Part shown: positions 1 through 8,022 of the stretch, piece by piece | How positions within the stretch are numbered: the stretch's first letter is position 1 | Layout: each line of letters begins with the position of its first letter | Source: UBA11612 sp963976395 | Lineage (GTDB): Bacteria; Pseudomonadota; Alphaproteobacteria; Rhodospirillales; Rhodospirillaceae | DNA length: 21,558 bases | NCBI GenBank assembly: GCA_963976395.1 | Contig: CAXBLG010000058.1 | Span: 1-21,558 of the forward strand | Direction of reading: 5' to 3' | Position numbers and translations under genes: made by a program | The notes under the pieces: model-generated | Seen by the model: only the letters and a program-made list of their open reading frames with translations | What the model was told of the DNA's origin: nothing | The model's database searches: none

Positions 1-1
1 T

Positions 2-148
2 GCCGCGCTGACCCCTGCCGGTATGAGAGCACAGGTGGATTTGACCATTACGGATGAATATCCCATTGCCGAAGCGATGGTCATAATTACTGCAGTTTCA
101 TGGGACGCACCGCCCCCACCGACCCCAGAGATGGGGCGGAAGTCTTGA
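2..148 (+). CDS. acpS: Holo-[acyl-carrier-protein] synthase, 3' end (partial)
   Basis: The reading frame is open from the left edge to a TGA at 146-148, so only the last 48 residues are visible. It reads LTPAGMRAQVDLTITDEYPI followed by AEAMVIITA, which matches the C-terminal strand region of AcpS, the enzyme that moves 4'-phosphopantetheine from CoA to the acyl carrier protein. The catalytic N-terminal part lies outside the window. The tail after the last strand is proline-rich and slightly longer than usual. Position directly before lepB-rnc-era-recO is the standard alphaproteobacterial arrangement and supports the call. The assignment rests on a short C-terminal match plus context. Confidence 0.75.
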   Translation, partial: AALTPAGMRAQVDLTITDEYPIAEAMVIITAVSWDAPPPPTPEMGRKS

Positions 149-236
149 CTTTGAGTTCTCACGCTGGCTTCATCAGCGCGCTTACCCAGCTCTTCAAGAA
201 TGGGTCTGAAGCAAGCCAGCATAGATTTTCCCGATA

Positions 237-998
237 ATGACAAAGATTGGTACAACGACGATGTCCAGCGCGAAGCGGCAGGAAGGATTCTGGGAAACGG
301 TCCACACGCTAGTTTATGCGGTCGTGATCGCCATCATCATTCGCACGTTTTTGTTTGAGCCTTTTAATATTCCCTCCGGATCTATGATCCCGACGCTTCT
401 CGTCGGCGACTACCTGTTCGTGTCGAAGTATTCTTACGGCTACAGCAAGCATTCGTTTCCGTTTAGCGCAGCCCCTTTTGAAGGCAGGGTTCTTGAGTCT
501 TTGCCTGAGCGCGGCGATGTCATCGTCTTCAAATTACCCTCGGACGAAAAGATCGATTACATCAAACGTGTGATCGGTCTTCCGGGTGATACTGTTAGAA
601 TGCAGGATGGGCGCCTCTTCATTAATGGCGAGTTAGTGGAACGCGAGGCGGTTGGTGAATACGAGTATCGGAATACTTATGGCAGCGTGCTGCGGCCTAT
701 GCGCTATCTCGAAAAGCTTCCCGGCGGCAAGGAACACTACATACTGGAAGAGGGCGACAATCGCCGTTTGGATAACACGCCCGAGTTTAAGGTTCCCGAA
801 GGTCACTATTTTATGATGGGCGACAATCGCGACAACTCGCTCGATAGCCGCGCCAATGTAGGGTTTGTTCCGGCCAAGAACTTTGTGGGTCGGGCAGAGT
901 TCCTGTTTTTCTCGACAGATGGAACTGCGGCGTTGTGGCAAATCTGGCGCTGGCCATTTGCGACACGCTTCAGCAGATTCTTCAGCGGCATCGAATAG
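237..998 (+). CDS. lepB: Signal peptidase I
   Basis: Membrane-bound serine/lysine endopeptidase that removes signal peptides from exported preproteins. A single N-terminal membrane segment lies at about residues 22-38. The catalytic serine is S49 in the IPSGSMIPTL box. The general-base lysine is K110 in YIKRVIGLPGD. The C-terminal GDNRDNSLDSR box is at about residues 197-207. The length of 253 residues is normal for alphaproteobacteria. Neither the ATG at 237 nor the in-frame ATG at 261 has a good ribosome binding site; the longer form is given. The gene lies 88 bases after acpS and ends 9 bases before the preferred ATG of rnc, so it is probably cotranscribed with the rnc-era group. Confidence 0.95.
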   Translation: MTKIGTTTMSSAKRQEGFWETVHTLVYAVVIAIIIRTFLFEPFNIPSGSMIPTLLVGDYLFVSKYSYGYSKHSFPFSAAPFEGRVLESLPERGDVIVFKLPSDEKIDYIKRVIGLPGDTVRMQDGRLFINGELVEREAVGEYEYRNTYGSVLRPMRYLEKLPGGKEHYILEEGDNRRLDNTPEFKVPEGHYFMMGDNRDNSLDSRANVGFVPAKNFVGRAEFLFFSTDGTAALWQIWRWPFATRFSRFFSGIE

Positions 999-1007
999 CG
1001 CGTGGCC

Positions 1008-1709
1008 ATGGCGGCTCTCGAGCCCTCACTGGAAGACGTCCTCGGACATACATTCACCGATCCTGACCTTCTCGGGCTCGCTCTAACCCATAGGGGATCA
1101 CTGGAAGCTGCGGTCAAGGGCAGGCAGGCTGGTAGGCAATCGACTAACGAACGATTGGAGTTTCTTGGAGACCGGGTGCTGGGATTGGTCGTCGCCGAGG
1201 GACTCTTGCGTGTCTATCCCAATGAGAATGAGGGCGCTCTGGCGACCCGGCTCGCGGCTTTGGTGAGCGCTTCAACATTAGCGAGAGTTGCGGAAGACGT
1301 CGGATTAGCCCCGCACATCAAAATGGCTCCGGGGCAACAAGCAGATGCATCTGAATCAGCGATACTCGCCGATGCCTGCGAAGCTGTTATTGGCGCGCTA
1401 TATCTTGACGGGGGTCTTGAGGCTGCCTCGCGCTTTATTACGCATCGATGGGAACCATTGATGCGGGCCGAGATTGTACCGCCGAAGGATCCGAAAACGG
1501 CGTTACAAGAATGGGCTCAAGGGCGGCGCTTAGAGCTACCAGCTTATGAGGTTGTCTCAGAATCCGGGCCGGCGCACGCGCCCGAGTTTACAGTGTCGGT
1601 GACGGTCGAGGGATTTCCTGAGCAAATCGGGAAGGGACGAACGAAGAGACATGCGGAGCAGGCCGCAGCGACGGCTTTGCTGGACATTTTACCAAGGACG
1701 TCACAGTGA
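1008..1709 (+). CDS. rnc: Ribonuclease III
   Basis: Double-strand-specific endoribonuclease that processes rRNA precursors and structured mRNAs. The signature NERLEFLGDRVLGLVVAE is intact, with the metal-binding acidic residues at E48, E51 and D55. The second acidic pair is D122 and E125 in ILADACEAVIGA. A double-stranded RNA binding domain covers about residues 161-227 and ends in GKGRTKRHAEQAAATALL. A GTG at 1002 in the same frame could add two residues; no Shine-Dalgarno sequence separates the two, so the ATG is preferred. The stop overlaps the GTG start of era by four bases, which suggests translational coupling. Confidence 0.95.
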   Translation: MAALEPSLEDVLGHTFTDPDLLGLALTHRGSLEAAVKGRQAGRQSTNERLEFLGDRVLGLVVAEGLLRVYPNENEGALATRLAALVSASTLARVAEDVGLAPHIKMAPGQQADASESAILADACEAVIGALYLDGGLEAASRFITHRWEPLMRAEIVPPKDPKTALQEWAQGRRLELPAYEVVSESGPAHAPEFTVSVTVEGFPEQIGKGRTKRHAEQAAATALLDILPRTSQ

Positions 1710-2635
1710 GTGAAAATACAGAGAATGCGGAAACCCGTTGCGGATTTGTCGCCGTTCTCGGTGCGCCGAATGCGGGTAAATCTACGCTTGTAAACGCGTT
1801 GGTGGGCAGCAAAGTAAGTATCGTTACCCCTAAAGCTCAAACGACCAGGACGATTGTTCGGGGGATCGCCATATATGGTAAGAGCCAAGTCGTTTATCTG
1901 GATACGCCCGGAATTTTTCAGGCAAAAAAGCGTATCGAACGGGCAATGGTCGCCGCAGCATGGTCAGGCGCCGGTGACGCCGACTTGATCATGCTTGTAA
2001 TTGATGCGGCCAAAGAAAGCCGGGCTCAGCATCTCTCCGCAGACAATGAACAGATTATTGCGGATATAAAAAAATCAGACCGCAAGGCCCTCCTTATTCT
2101 CAACAAAGTAGACGTTTGCGAGAAAGCGAGTTTGTTGGATCTCACGGCGCGCTTGAATGCGCTGGAGGCATTCAATGAAATTTTTATGGTTTCGGCTCTG
2201 ACCGGTGATGGACTTGATCAGATGCGAACGCATCTCGCGACATTGATGCCGCCGGGACCCTGGATGTTCCCGGAAGACGATATATCGGACATGCCGTTGA
2301 GATTGTTGGCAGCCGAAATAACCCGCGAGAAACTTTTTCTGAGGCTGCGGCAAGAGCTTCCGTATTCCTGCGCGGTTGAAGTTGAACGCTGGGAGGAAAA
2401 AAAAGACGGCAGCGTGCGGATCGACCAGATCGTGTTCGTCTCCCGCGAAAGTCATCGGCCGATTGTCCTCGGACACGGCGGCCAGAACATCAAGGCGATT
2501 GGAGCTTCAGCCCGAGTAGAACTCGAGAAATTGCTCGACCGGCGCGTCCATCTCTTCCTGCACGTTAAGGTGAACGAGCGTTGGGGAGATGAACGCAGTT
2601 TCTATTCGGCCTGGGGGCTCGACTTCAACGCCTGA
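1706..2635 (+). CDS. era: GTPase Era, 30S ribosome assembly factor
   Basis: Essential GTPase that binds 16S rRNA near its 3' end during small-subunit maturation. The GTPase motifs are visible: G1 GAPNAGKS at 19-26, G3 DTPG at 66-69 and G4 NKVD at 133-136. The C-terminal KH RNA-binding domain contains VLGHGGQNIKAIG. The length of 309 residues is normal. The start is a GTG sharing its bases with the rnc stop (GTGA), the usual coupling in this operon. RNase III and Era both act on rRNA maturation, which fits their joint expression. Confidence 0.96.
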   Translation: MSENTENAETRCGFVAVLGAPNAGKSTLVNALVGSKVSIVTPKAQTTRTIVRGIAIYGKSQVVYLDTPGIFQAKKRIERAMVAAAWSGAGDADLIMLVIDAAKESRAQHLSADNEQIIADIKKSDRKALLILNKVDVCEKASLLDLTARLNALEAFNEIFMVSALTGDGLDQMRTHLATLMPPGPWMFPEDDISDMPLRLLAAEITREKLFLRLRQELPYSCAVEVERWEEKKDGSVRIDQIVFVSRESHRPIVLGHGGQNIKAIGASARVELEKLLDRRVHLFLHVKVNERWGDERSFYSAWGLDFNA

Positions 2636-2695
2636 TTCAGTTTTTATGGGCTGGACGGGGGTAGGGCAGACGGCCATGACACCAAGCGCATCATC

Positions 2696-2866
2696 ATGAG
2701 TATTTTCGGAGTTGCATGCTTTTTTGCCGGCGTGGTGGCTTTGGCGTTTCTGGTCATTCGTCGGGGCCAGCGACTCCCGCATACGTGGATGGACCATACT
2801 GCGCTATTTATCGGGATTGCGGGCACCATCCTTGGTCTCGCAATTGTTTTCCTGAGATTTGCCTGA
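2696..2866 (+). CDS. Small two-helix membrane protein, unknown function
   Basis: A 56-residue frame from an ATG to a TGA lies exactly between era and recO. It reads as two hydrophobic helices (about residues 2-21 and 36-54) joined by a short basic loop containing IRRGQRLPHTW, which predicts an integral membrane hairpin with the loop on the cytoplasmic side. It starts 60 bases after the era stop, and its stop is 16 bases before the recO ATG. No clear ribosome binding site is seen. A 17-codon frame starting at 2646 ends in a TGA that overlaps this ATG (ATGA at 2696-2699), so coupling is possible. I do not recognise the family. It is given as a gene because its hydropathy pattern and snug fit are not typical of chance. 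Confidence 0.5.
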   Translation: MSIFGVACFFAGVVALAFLVIRRGQRLPHTWMDHTALFIGIAGTILGLAIVFLRFA

Positions 2867-2882
2867 GGCATAAGCCCAATTC

Positions 2883-3605
2883 ATGGCTGTTAGCTGGGAA
2901 GATGAAGGCATCGTTATAGCAGTGCGCCGATTTGGCGAGCACGACGCTATTGTTTCCCTGCTGACCGAAACCCAAGGCCGGCACGTGGGTCTGGTCAAAG
3001 GTGGGCTCGGGCGAAAACATAGAGGCATATTGCAGCCTGGAAATGTGGTGAAGGCGAGCTGGCGCGCGCGCCTCGACGAGCATCTTGGAACATATACCGT
3101 TGAGGGGGTGCATAGTTACGCAGCGCTGGCATTGTCCAATGCTGAGCAACTCTCCGGCCTAAGTGCGCTATGCGCGATGATTGAATCCACGTTGCCAGAG
3201 CGCGAGCCTCACGCGGAACTTCATGAACGTACGCTTCTGCTGCTGGAAAATCTCGGTAATACACAGTGGCCGGCCTATTACGCGCGCTGGGAGTTAGCCT
3301 TGCTCACAGATATGGGGTACGGCCTCGACCTCTCCAGCTGTGCCGCCACCGGAGGCCGCGATGATTTGATCTATGTCTCCCCAAAGTCAGGCCGCGCGGT
3401 TTCACGGACTGCGGGTGGACCTTACGCGGGAAAGCTATTCCCCCTGCCGGCGTTTATTCACCAAGATTCGGCGCTGCCGACCACGGAGGAAATTGCTCAA
3501 AGTCTGGCCATAACGGGCTATTTCTTTGAAACACGTGTCTTTCATCCGCAAAAGCATGAGCTTCCCGCTTCAAGAACGCGATTTGTTGTGCGACTTAAGT
3601 CCTGA
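2883..3605 (+). CDS. recO: DNA repair protein RecO
   Basis: RecF-pathway mediator that helps load RecA onto SSB-coated single-stranded DNA and anneals strands. The N-terminal OB-fold begins MAVSWEDEGIVIAVRRFGEH and contains LQPGNVVKASWRARLDEHLG, a typical alphaproteobacterial RecO stretch. The C-terminal part holds CAATGGRDDLIYVSPKSGRA and PYAGKLFPLPAF, also conserved in the group. The length of 240 residues is normal. The ATG at 2883 is the first in frame after the small membrane protein; no strong ribosome binding site precedes it. It closes the rnc-era-recO group. Confidence 0.92.
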   Translation: MAVSWEDEGIVIAVRRFGEHDAIVSLLTETQGRHVGLVKGGLGRKHRGILQPGNVVKASWRARLDEHLGTYTVEGVHSYAALALSNAEQLSGLSALCAMIESTLPEREPHAELHERTLLLLENLGNTQWPAYYARWELALLTDMGYGLDLSSCAATGGRDDLIYVSPKSGRAVSRTAGGPYAGKLFPLPAFIHQDSALPTTEEIAQSLAITGYFFETRVFHPQKHELPASRTRFVVRLKS

Positions 3606-3674
3606 CATACTAGGTATTGTTACAGGGCCGTGTTGACCGTTATGCTGCGGCGCTTCGTCTAACAGAGATATTTG

Positions 3675-5972
3675 ATGGCCAAAACCCCACCAGCACGACC
3701 AAAAACCTCAGAAACCGTCCTCAACACGTCTCTGGATGATGCTCTGAGCCAACGGTATTTAGCGTATGCCTTATCGACCATTGTCTCGCGCTCGTTGCCT
3801 GATGTTCGGGACGGTCTAAAACCTGTTCATCGGCGACTACTCTATGCAATGCGGCAACTCAAATTAGATCCGTCGGGCGGATTTAAAAAATGCGCGCGGG
3901 TCGTCGGTGATGTGATCGGTAAATATCACCCGCACGGGGATTCTGCTGCCTACGATGCGCTTGTACGTCTTGCCCAAAGCTTTGCCGTTCGATTTCCATT
4001 GGTTGAAGGGCAGGGCAATTTCGGCAATATCGACGGGGATAACGCTGCGGCTATGCGTTACACCGAGGCCAAGCTGACGCCTTTTGCTCAGGCGCTGATG
4101 GACGGCCTTGACGACGATACTGTGGATTTTCGCGCGACCTATGACGGTGAGGAATCGGAACCCGTCGTAATGCCGGCTGCGGTTCCCAATTTGCTTGCCA
4201 ATGGATCGTCGGGCATAGCCGTTGGCATGGCGACCAACATACCTCCGCACAATGCGGGCGAATTGTGCGACGCCCTCCTGCAGCTGATCAAAACGCCAAA
4301 GGCGCAGATATCAACTCTTGTTGATATGGTTCAAGGCCCGGACTTCCCAACCGGCGGAATTTTGTCCGAGAATCGTGAAAGCATTGTTGAAGCTTACAAA
4401 ACGGGACGCGGCTCTTTCCGTGTGCGTGCGAAATGGGTCGTCGAAGAGTTAGGGCGGGGGCAGTACCAAGTCATTGTCACAGAAATCCCGTATCAGGTGC
4501 AAAAGTCCCGTCTAATCGAGCGTATTGCCGCACTCATGGAGGAAAAGAAACTCCCGGTACTGGCCGATATTCGCGATGAATCCGCCGAGGACGTTCGGAT
4601 TGTTCTGGAGCCAAAGTCGCGCAGCATCGATGCGGAACAGCTGATGGAACAATTATTCCGTCAAACCGATTTAGAGTCGCGATTCGGCCTCAACATGAAT
4701 GTCCTTGATGCGACCGGCATTCCGCGGGTGATGGACCTGCGCGAAGTCCTGCAGGCTTACCTGGATCATCGTCAGGTGGTTCTGGTGCGTCGCGCCAATC
4801 ACAGGCTTGCGGCAATCAATCATCGCTTGGAGATTCTTGGTGGCTATTTGATCGCCTATCTTAATCTGGATGAGGTGATCAGAATTATCCGGCAAGAGGA
4901 CGAGCCGAAACCCATCCTGATAAAAAAATTCAAACTTACGGATGTTCAGGCCGAGGCCATATTGAATATGCGTCTCCGCTCATTGCGAAAGCTTGAAGAA
5001 TTCGAGATCAAGTCCGAACACAAGAAACTCAGCGCCGAGAAAAAAGAGATTAGCGCTTTGCTTAAGGACGAAAAGCGTCAGTGGCAGGCCATCGCTGCCC
5101 AGGTCAAGGAAGCCAAAGAAAAATTCGGCCAGAAAACCGAATTGGGTAAACGGCGCACCGAACTTGGCGAAGCGCCGACTGCGGTGGTCGTCCCGATAGA
5201 GTCTTTCATCGAGAAAGAGCCATTAACGGTCATTCTTTCGGCCAAGGGCTGGATCAGGGCTATGAAAGGGCATCGCGACGACGTGGCGGCGGGCAAAGCC
5301 GATTTGAAGTTCAAGGACGGTGATAAGTTCCGCAGCGCCGTGACGGCGCAATCGACTGATAAGATTCTGTTGTTTGCATCCGATGGTCGCTTTTACACCC
5401 TGTCTGCGGACAAGCTACCGCAAGGGCGCGGGTTCGGCGAGCCGATCCGGTTGTTAATGGATTTACCCAACGATGCCGACATTATTTCCATGTTGGTCTA
5501 TGCCCGCGAGCAAAAGTTCCTTCTGGTGTCTAGTGCCGGTCGCGGCTTTGTCGTCAAGGCCGAGCAAGTCTTTGCGCAGACAAAGAACGGCAAACAGGCC
5601 TTGAATCTTGCGAAGGGCGAGCGCGGTAGGGTGTGTGCGCCGTTGCCCGGCACATCCGGGATGGCCGATGATCTGCTTACCGGCAAGCCATCGGACTCAG
5701 TCGCTATCATTGGCGAAAATCGAAAGCTTTTGATTTTCCCGCTCAAGGATATTCCGGAAATGGGACGCGGGCGTGGCGTGATTCTTCAGCGCTACAAGGG
5801 CGGCGGTTGTGCCGATGCAAAAGTCTTTACGCTCAAGGAAGGTCTGGTATGGAAATCGGGCGACCGTGAACGCACGGAGGTGGATTTGAAAGCGTGGGTG
5901 GGAACAAGAGCGCAAGCCGGACGTATGCCGCCCAAAGGGTTTTCCCGTGAGGATCGTCCGTTTTCAGGCTGA
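3675..5972 (+). CDS. parC: DNA topoisomerase IV subunit A
   Basis: Breakage-reunion subunit of the type II topoisomerase that decatenates daughter chromosomes together with ParE. The catalytic tyrosine is Y129 in AAAMRYTEAKL. The winged-helix active-site region contains KPVHRRLLYAM and GKYHPHGDSAAYDALV. The quinolone-determining positions read S91 and D95, so no classical resistance change is seen at them. A coiled tower region (about 380-500) is followed by a C-terminal beta-pinwheel. The GyrA box is missing, which favours ParC over GyrA. The ATG at 3675 is preferred to the overlapping TTG at 3672. The 70-base gap after recO probably carries its own promoter. Confidence 0.95.
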   Translation: MAKTPPARPKTSETVLNTSLDDALSQRYLAYALSTIVSRSLPDVRDGLKPVHRRLLYAMRQLKLDPSGGFKKCARVVGDVIGKYHPHGDSAAYDALVRLAQSFAVRFPLVEGQGNFGNIDGDNAAAMRYTEAKLTPFAQALMDGLDDDTVDFRATYDGEESEPVVMPAAVPNLLANGSSGIAVGMATNIPPHNAGELCDALLQLIKTPKAQISTLVDMVQGPDFPTGGILSENRESIVEAYKTGRGSFRVRAKWVVEELGRGQYQVIVTEIPYQVQKSRLIERIAALMEEKKLPVLADIRDESAEDVRIVLEPKSRSIDAEQLMEQLFRQTDLESRFGLNMNVLDATGIPRVMDLREVLQAYLDHRQVVLVRRANHRLAAINHRLEILGGYLIAYLNLDEVIRIIRQEDEPKPILIKKFKLTDVQAEAILNMRLRSLRKLEEFEIKSEHKKLSAEKKEISALLKDEKRQWQAIAAQVKEAKEKFGQKTELGKRRTELGEAPTAVVVPIESFIEKEPLTVILSAKGWIRAMKGHRDDVAAGKADLKFKDGDKFRSAVTAQSTDKILLFASDGRFYTLSADKLPQGRGFGEPIRLLMDLPNDADIISMLVYAREQKFLLVSSAGRGFVVKAEQVFAQTKNGKQALNLAKGERGRVCAPLPGTSGMADDLLTGKPSDSVAIIGENRKLLIFPLKDIPEMGRGRGVILQRYKGGGCADAKVFTLKEGLVWKSGDRERTEVDLKAWVGTRAQAGRMPPKGFSREDRPFSG

Positions 5973-6017
5973 AACCTGAATTCAGAGTGTATGATCAGAC
6001 CTGCGCAAACAGAGTCG

Positions 6018-6758
6018 TTAGTCTTGAAGGTTTGTCTTGGGAGTAAATTTCTCCCACCGATTTTCATGCAAGTGCTCTAATGGCTGGAACCGGGCTTTGT
6101 AAGCCATCTTTGGCGAGTTCTCGATCCAGTAGCCGAGATACACGTATGGCAAATTCAATCGCTGGGCCTGCTCGATGAGCCAAAGAACGATATAATTGCC
6201 TAGCCCGTCGCGCGTGCCGCCCGTTTCGAAAAAGCTATATACAGCCGAAAGCCCGTCGCTGGTCCGATCTGTGAGGCAAACGGCACAAAGGGTACCCGTG
6301 CGGTCGCGATACTCGACGAGGAAGGTATCTATAGGACTGTCTTCAATCATCGCGCTGTATTCATAAAACCCCATCAGCGCCATATCGCTTCCTGCATGGC
6401 GCGTTTGTTGATAGCGCGCAAACAATTCGTACTGTTCTGTAGAAGCCCGTGCCGGCACTTTTATCGCAACGAGATCATTGTTTTGGCGCCATATCCTGGC
6501 CAATGAGCGTCGCTTTTTAAAATCAGCAGCGGCGACCCGAACCGGAACACAGGCATTGCATCCAGGACACGCAGGGGCGTAAGCGATGGAGTGACTACGG
6601 CGAAATCCCGAACGGGCTAAACTTTCATGAGCACTGTCAGCGACCGAGCCTGCAAGCTCGGTCACAAGTTTGCGTTCCAACCGATCGGGCAGGTAAGGGC
6701 ACGGCAGCGGGGCCGTGGTGAAAAAGAACTGCGGACGTTTGAGTGGTGTCTGGTCCAT
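6018..6758 (-). CDS. bpt: Aspartate/glutamate leucyltransferase (bacterial N-end rule)
   Basis: Transfers leucine from leucyl-tRNA to proteins with N-terminal Asp or Glu, marking them for ClpS/ClpAP degradation; older annotations call it arginyltransferase (ate). The N-terminal CPYLPDRLERK with C20 and the cysteine cluster CPGCNACVPVR (C64, C67, C70) preceded by FRRSHSIAYAP are the family hallmarks. The C-terminal part contains YVYLGYWIENSPKMAYKARF, the GNAT-like core. The length of 246 residues is normal. It runs convergent to parC with 45 bases between the stops, and lies 111 bases downstream of the MotB-like gene on the same strand. Confidence 0.93.
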   Translation of the reverse strand: MDQTPLKRPQFFFTTAPLPCPYLPDRLERKLVTELAGSVADSAHESLARSGFRRSHSIAYAPACPGCNACVPVRVAAADFKKRRSLARIWRQNNDLVAIKVPARASTEQYELFARYQQTRHAGSDMALMGFYEYSAMIEDSPIDTFLVEYRDRTGTLCAVCLTDRTSDGLSAVYSFFETGGTRDGLGNYIVLWLIEQAQRLNLPYVYLGYWIENSPKMAYKARFQPLEHLHENRWEKFTPKTNLQD

Positions 6759-6869
6759 TTACCCTAGGTGTTCCGCGGACAAATTCGTGCTATTGGCCGG
6801 GGCCGCACGCAAGCACCTAGAATGACGGGCGGCGGACGTTGTTGCAAGTGGCGGGAGGTTGAAATAAAC

Positions 6870-7886
6870 CTAATTCTGAGAGCCGGTATTGCCGAAGGTC
6901 TCACCTTGCGCGGGGATCAGAGGCTCTGGCAACGTGCTGCGCTCAAGGAAATTCGGCAGTCTATCGAATTCATCGCCTGACAGATTGCTTCCGCGCAATA
7001 AAACTATTGAAACCCGCCGATTGCGAGGCGAACGCAGTTCAGAGCTATCGAGAGGTTCGCGATCAGCCAAACCAACAACTTTTCCGACCTGCCGATCATC
7101 CACCCCGCCTTGAAGTAGAACTCGCCGGGTTGCCAGCGCACGATCCGATGACAATTCCCAGTTGGTGTAGCCCGACGGATCAATGGCTGTGGATGGGTCC
7201 GTATGGCCGGATATGCTGAGGTTATTCGGCATCTTGCGGATGACGCTTGCAACCTGAATGAGCAAATCGCGTGCTCGCGGATAAAACTGCGCGCTCCCCG
7301 GTGCAAACATATCAACTTTGTCTTGATCTGCGATCTGAATCCGAAGCCCTTCCGGCGTACTATCAATCAGAAGGCTATTTGCAAGAGGGGCCAGGTCGGG
7401 AATACCGCTTATTTTCTCACGGAGTTCTTGAGCAATTTGTTCAAATTGCTGCTGTTCTTTCGCCTCTTGTGCGGCCTGTATTTCGTTTTCACCAGACTCA
7501 GCAGCTTCGTTAGGATCGGTCATTTCCTGCCCGCCGGCACCAATAGACGGCGGGGGAAGGACGACTGCAGCGGTGGATCCCGTAATACTTTGCTGGGCGC
7601 CTTCACCGATGGCTTGTCCACCGAGCATGCCGCCCGCGCCGCTTTCGCGGGTGGAGGCTGCAATAGGTGTAAAGTATTCAGCAACGCCATTCAGTTGTTG
7701 TTCGGTCACCGCATTCAAAAGCCAAAGTAGCAGGAAGAACGCCATCATCGCGGTAACGAAGTCAGCATACGCGACTTTCCAAGCGCCGCCATGGTGTCCA
7801 TGACCGCCTTTCTTGACGCGCTTGATGATTGTTATACCGCCGCTGCCTGCACCGCCGGCGCCACCAAAATCAGGCCGATCTGCCAT
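6870..7886 (-). CDS. motB: MotB-family flagellar stator protein (orphan, no MotA beside it)
   Basis: Peptidoglycan-anchored half of a proton-driven stator. Residues 33-57 contain GGAWKVAYADFVTAMMAFFL followed by LLWLL; D42 corresponds to the proton-binding aspartate of MotB. A glycine- and histidine-rich cytoplasmic lead precedes the single helix. An OmpA-like peptidoglycan-binding domain occupies about residues 190-305, with SISGHTDPS and WELSSDRALATRRVL. A low-complexity Q/E-rich linker lies at about 120-150. The 338-residue length fits MotB. The upstream neighbour is an acylase, not motA, so its partner must be encoded elsewhere. AGGAAG lies about 10 bases before the ATG. A paralogous stator rather than the main flagellar one is possible. 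Confidence 0.85.
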   Translation of the reverse strand: MADRPDFGGAGGAGSGGITIIKRVKKGGHGHHGGAWKVAYADFVTAMMAFFLLLWLLNAVTEQQLNGVAEYFTPIAASTRESGAGGMLGGQAIGEGAQQSITGSTAAVVLPPPSIGAGGQEMTDPNEAAESGENEIQAAQEAKEQQQFEQIAQELREKISGIPDLAPLANSLLIDSTPEGLRIQIADQDKVDMFAPGSAQFYPRARDLLIQVASVIRKMPNNLSISGHTDPSTAIDPSGYTNWELSSDRALATRRVLLQGGVDDRQVGKVVGLADREPLDSSELRSPRNRRVSIVLLRGSNLSGDEFDRLPNFLERSTLPEPLIPAQGETFGNTGSQN

Positions 7887-8022
7887 GGGTCGTTAGCTTC
7901 CTATTGCGATAACCTTGGCCCCAACCGTTTCTATGCCGGTAACCATGTCAAAGGTATTAGAACAATATGTAAACTTTCAATATTCCAGGCACAAGCATTG
8001 CCCGGACATAGTAAAATATTCC

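Noticed and set aside
200..358. 52-codon plus-strand frame beginning at ATG 200 and overlapping the start of lepB
   Set aside because: It runs into lepB in another frame, has no ribosome binding site, and its end is histidine-rich text from the lepB membrane segment read out of frame.
2716..2919. 67-codon plus-strand frame overlapping the start of recO
   Set aside because: It overlaps the 56-residue membrane frame and recO in another frame; the 2696 frame has the coherent hydropathy.
3930..3970. Quinolone-resistance substitution in parC
   Set aside because: The GDSAAYD segment keeps serine and an acidic residue at the two key positions, so it looks wild type.
5963..5980. Hairpin TTCAGG/CCTGAA at the end of parC as terminator
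   Set aside because: The stem is only six pairs and has no T tract on either strand; the convergent gap gives no stronger candidate.
6768..6980. 70-codon plus-strand frame between bpt and motB
   Set aside because: It overlaps the 3' end of motB on the other strand and has no ribosome binding site or protein-like pattern.
7203..7730. 175-codon plus-strand open frame opposite the motB gene
   Set aside because: It lies wholly antisense to the OmpA and linker region of the MotB gene, has no domain pattern, and is a shadow frame.
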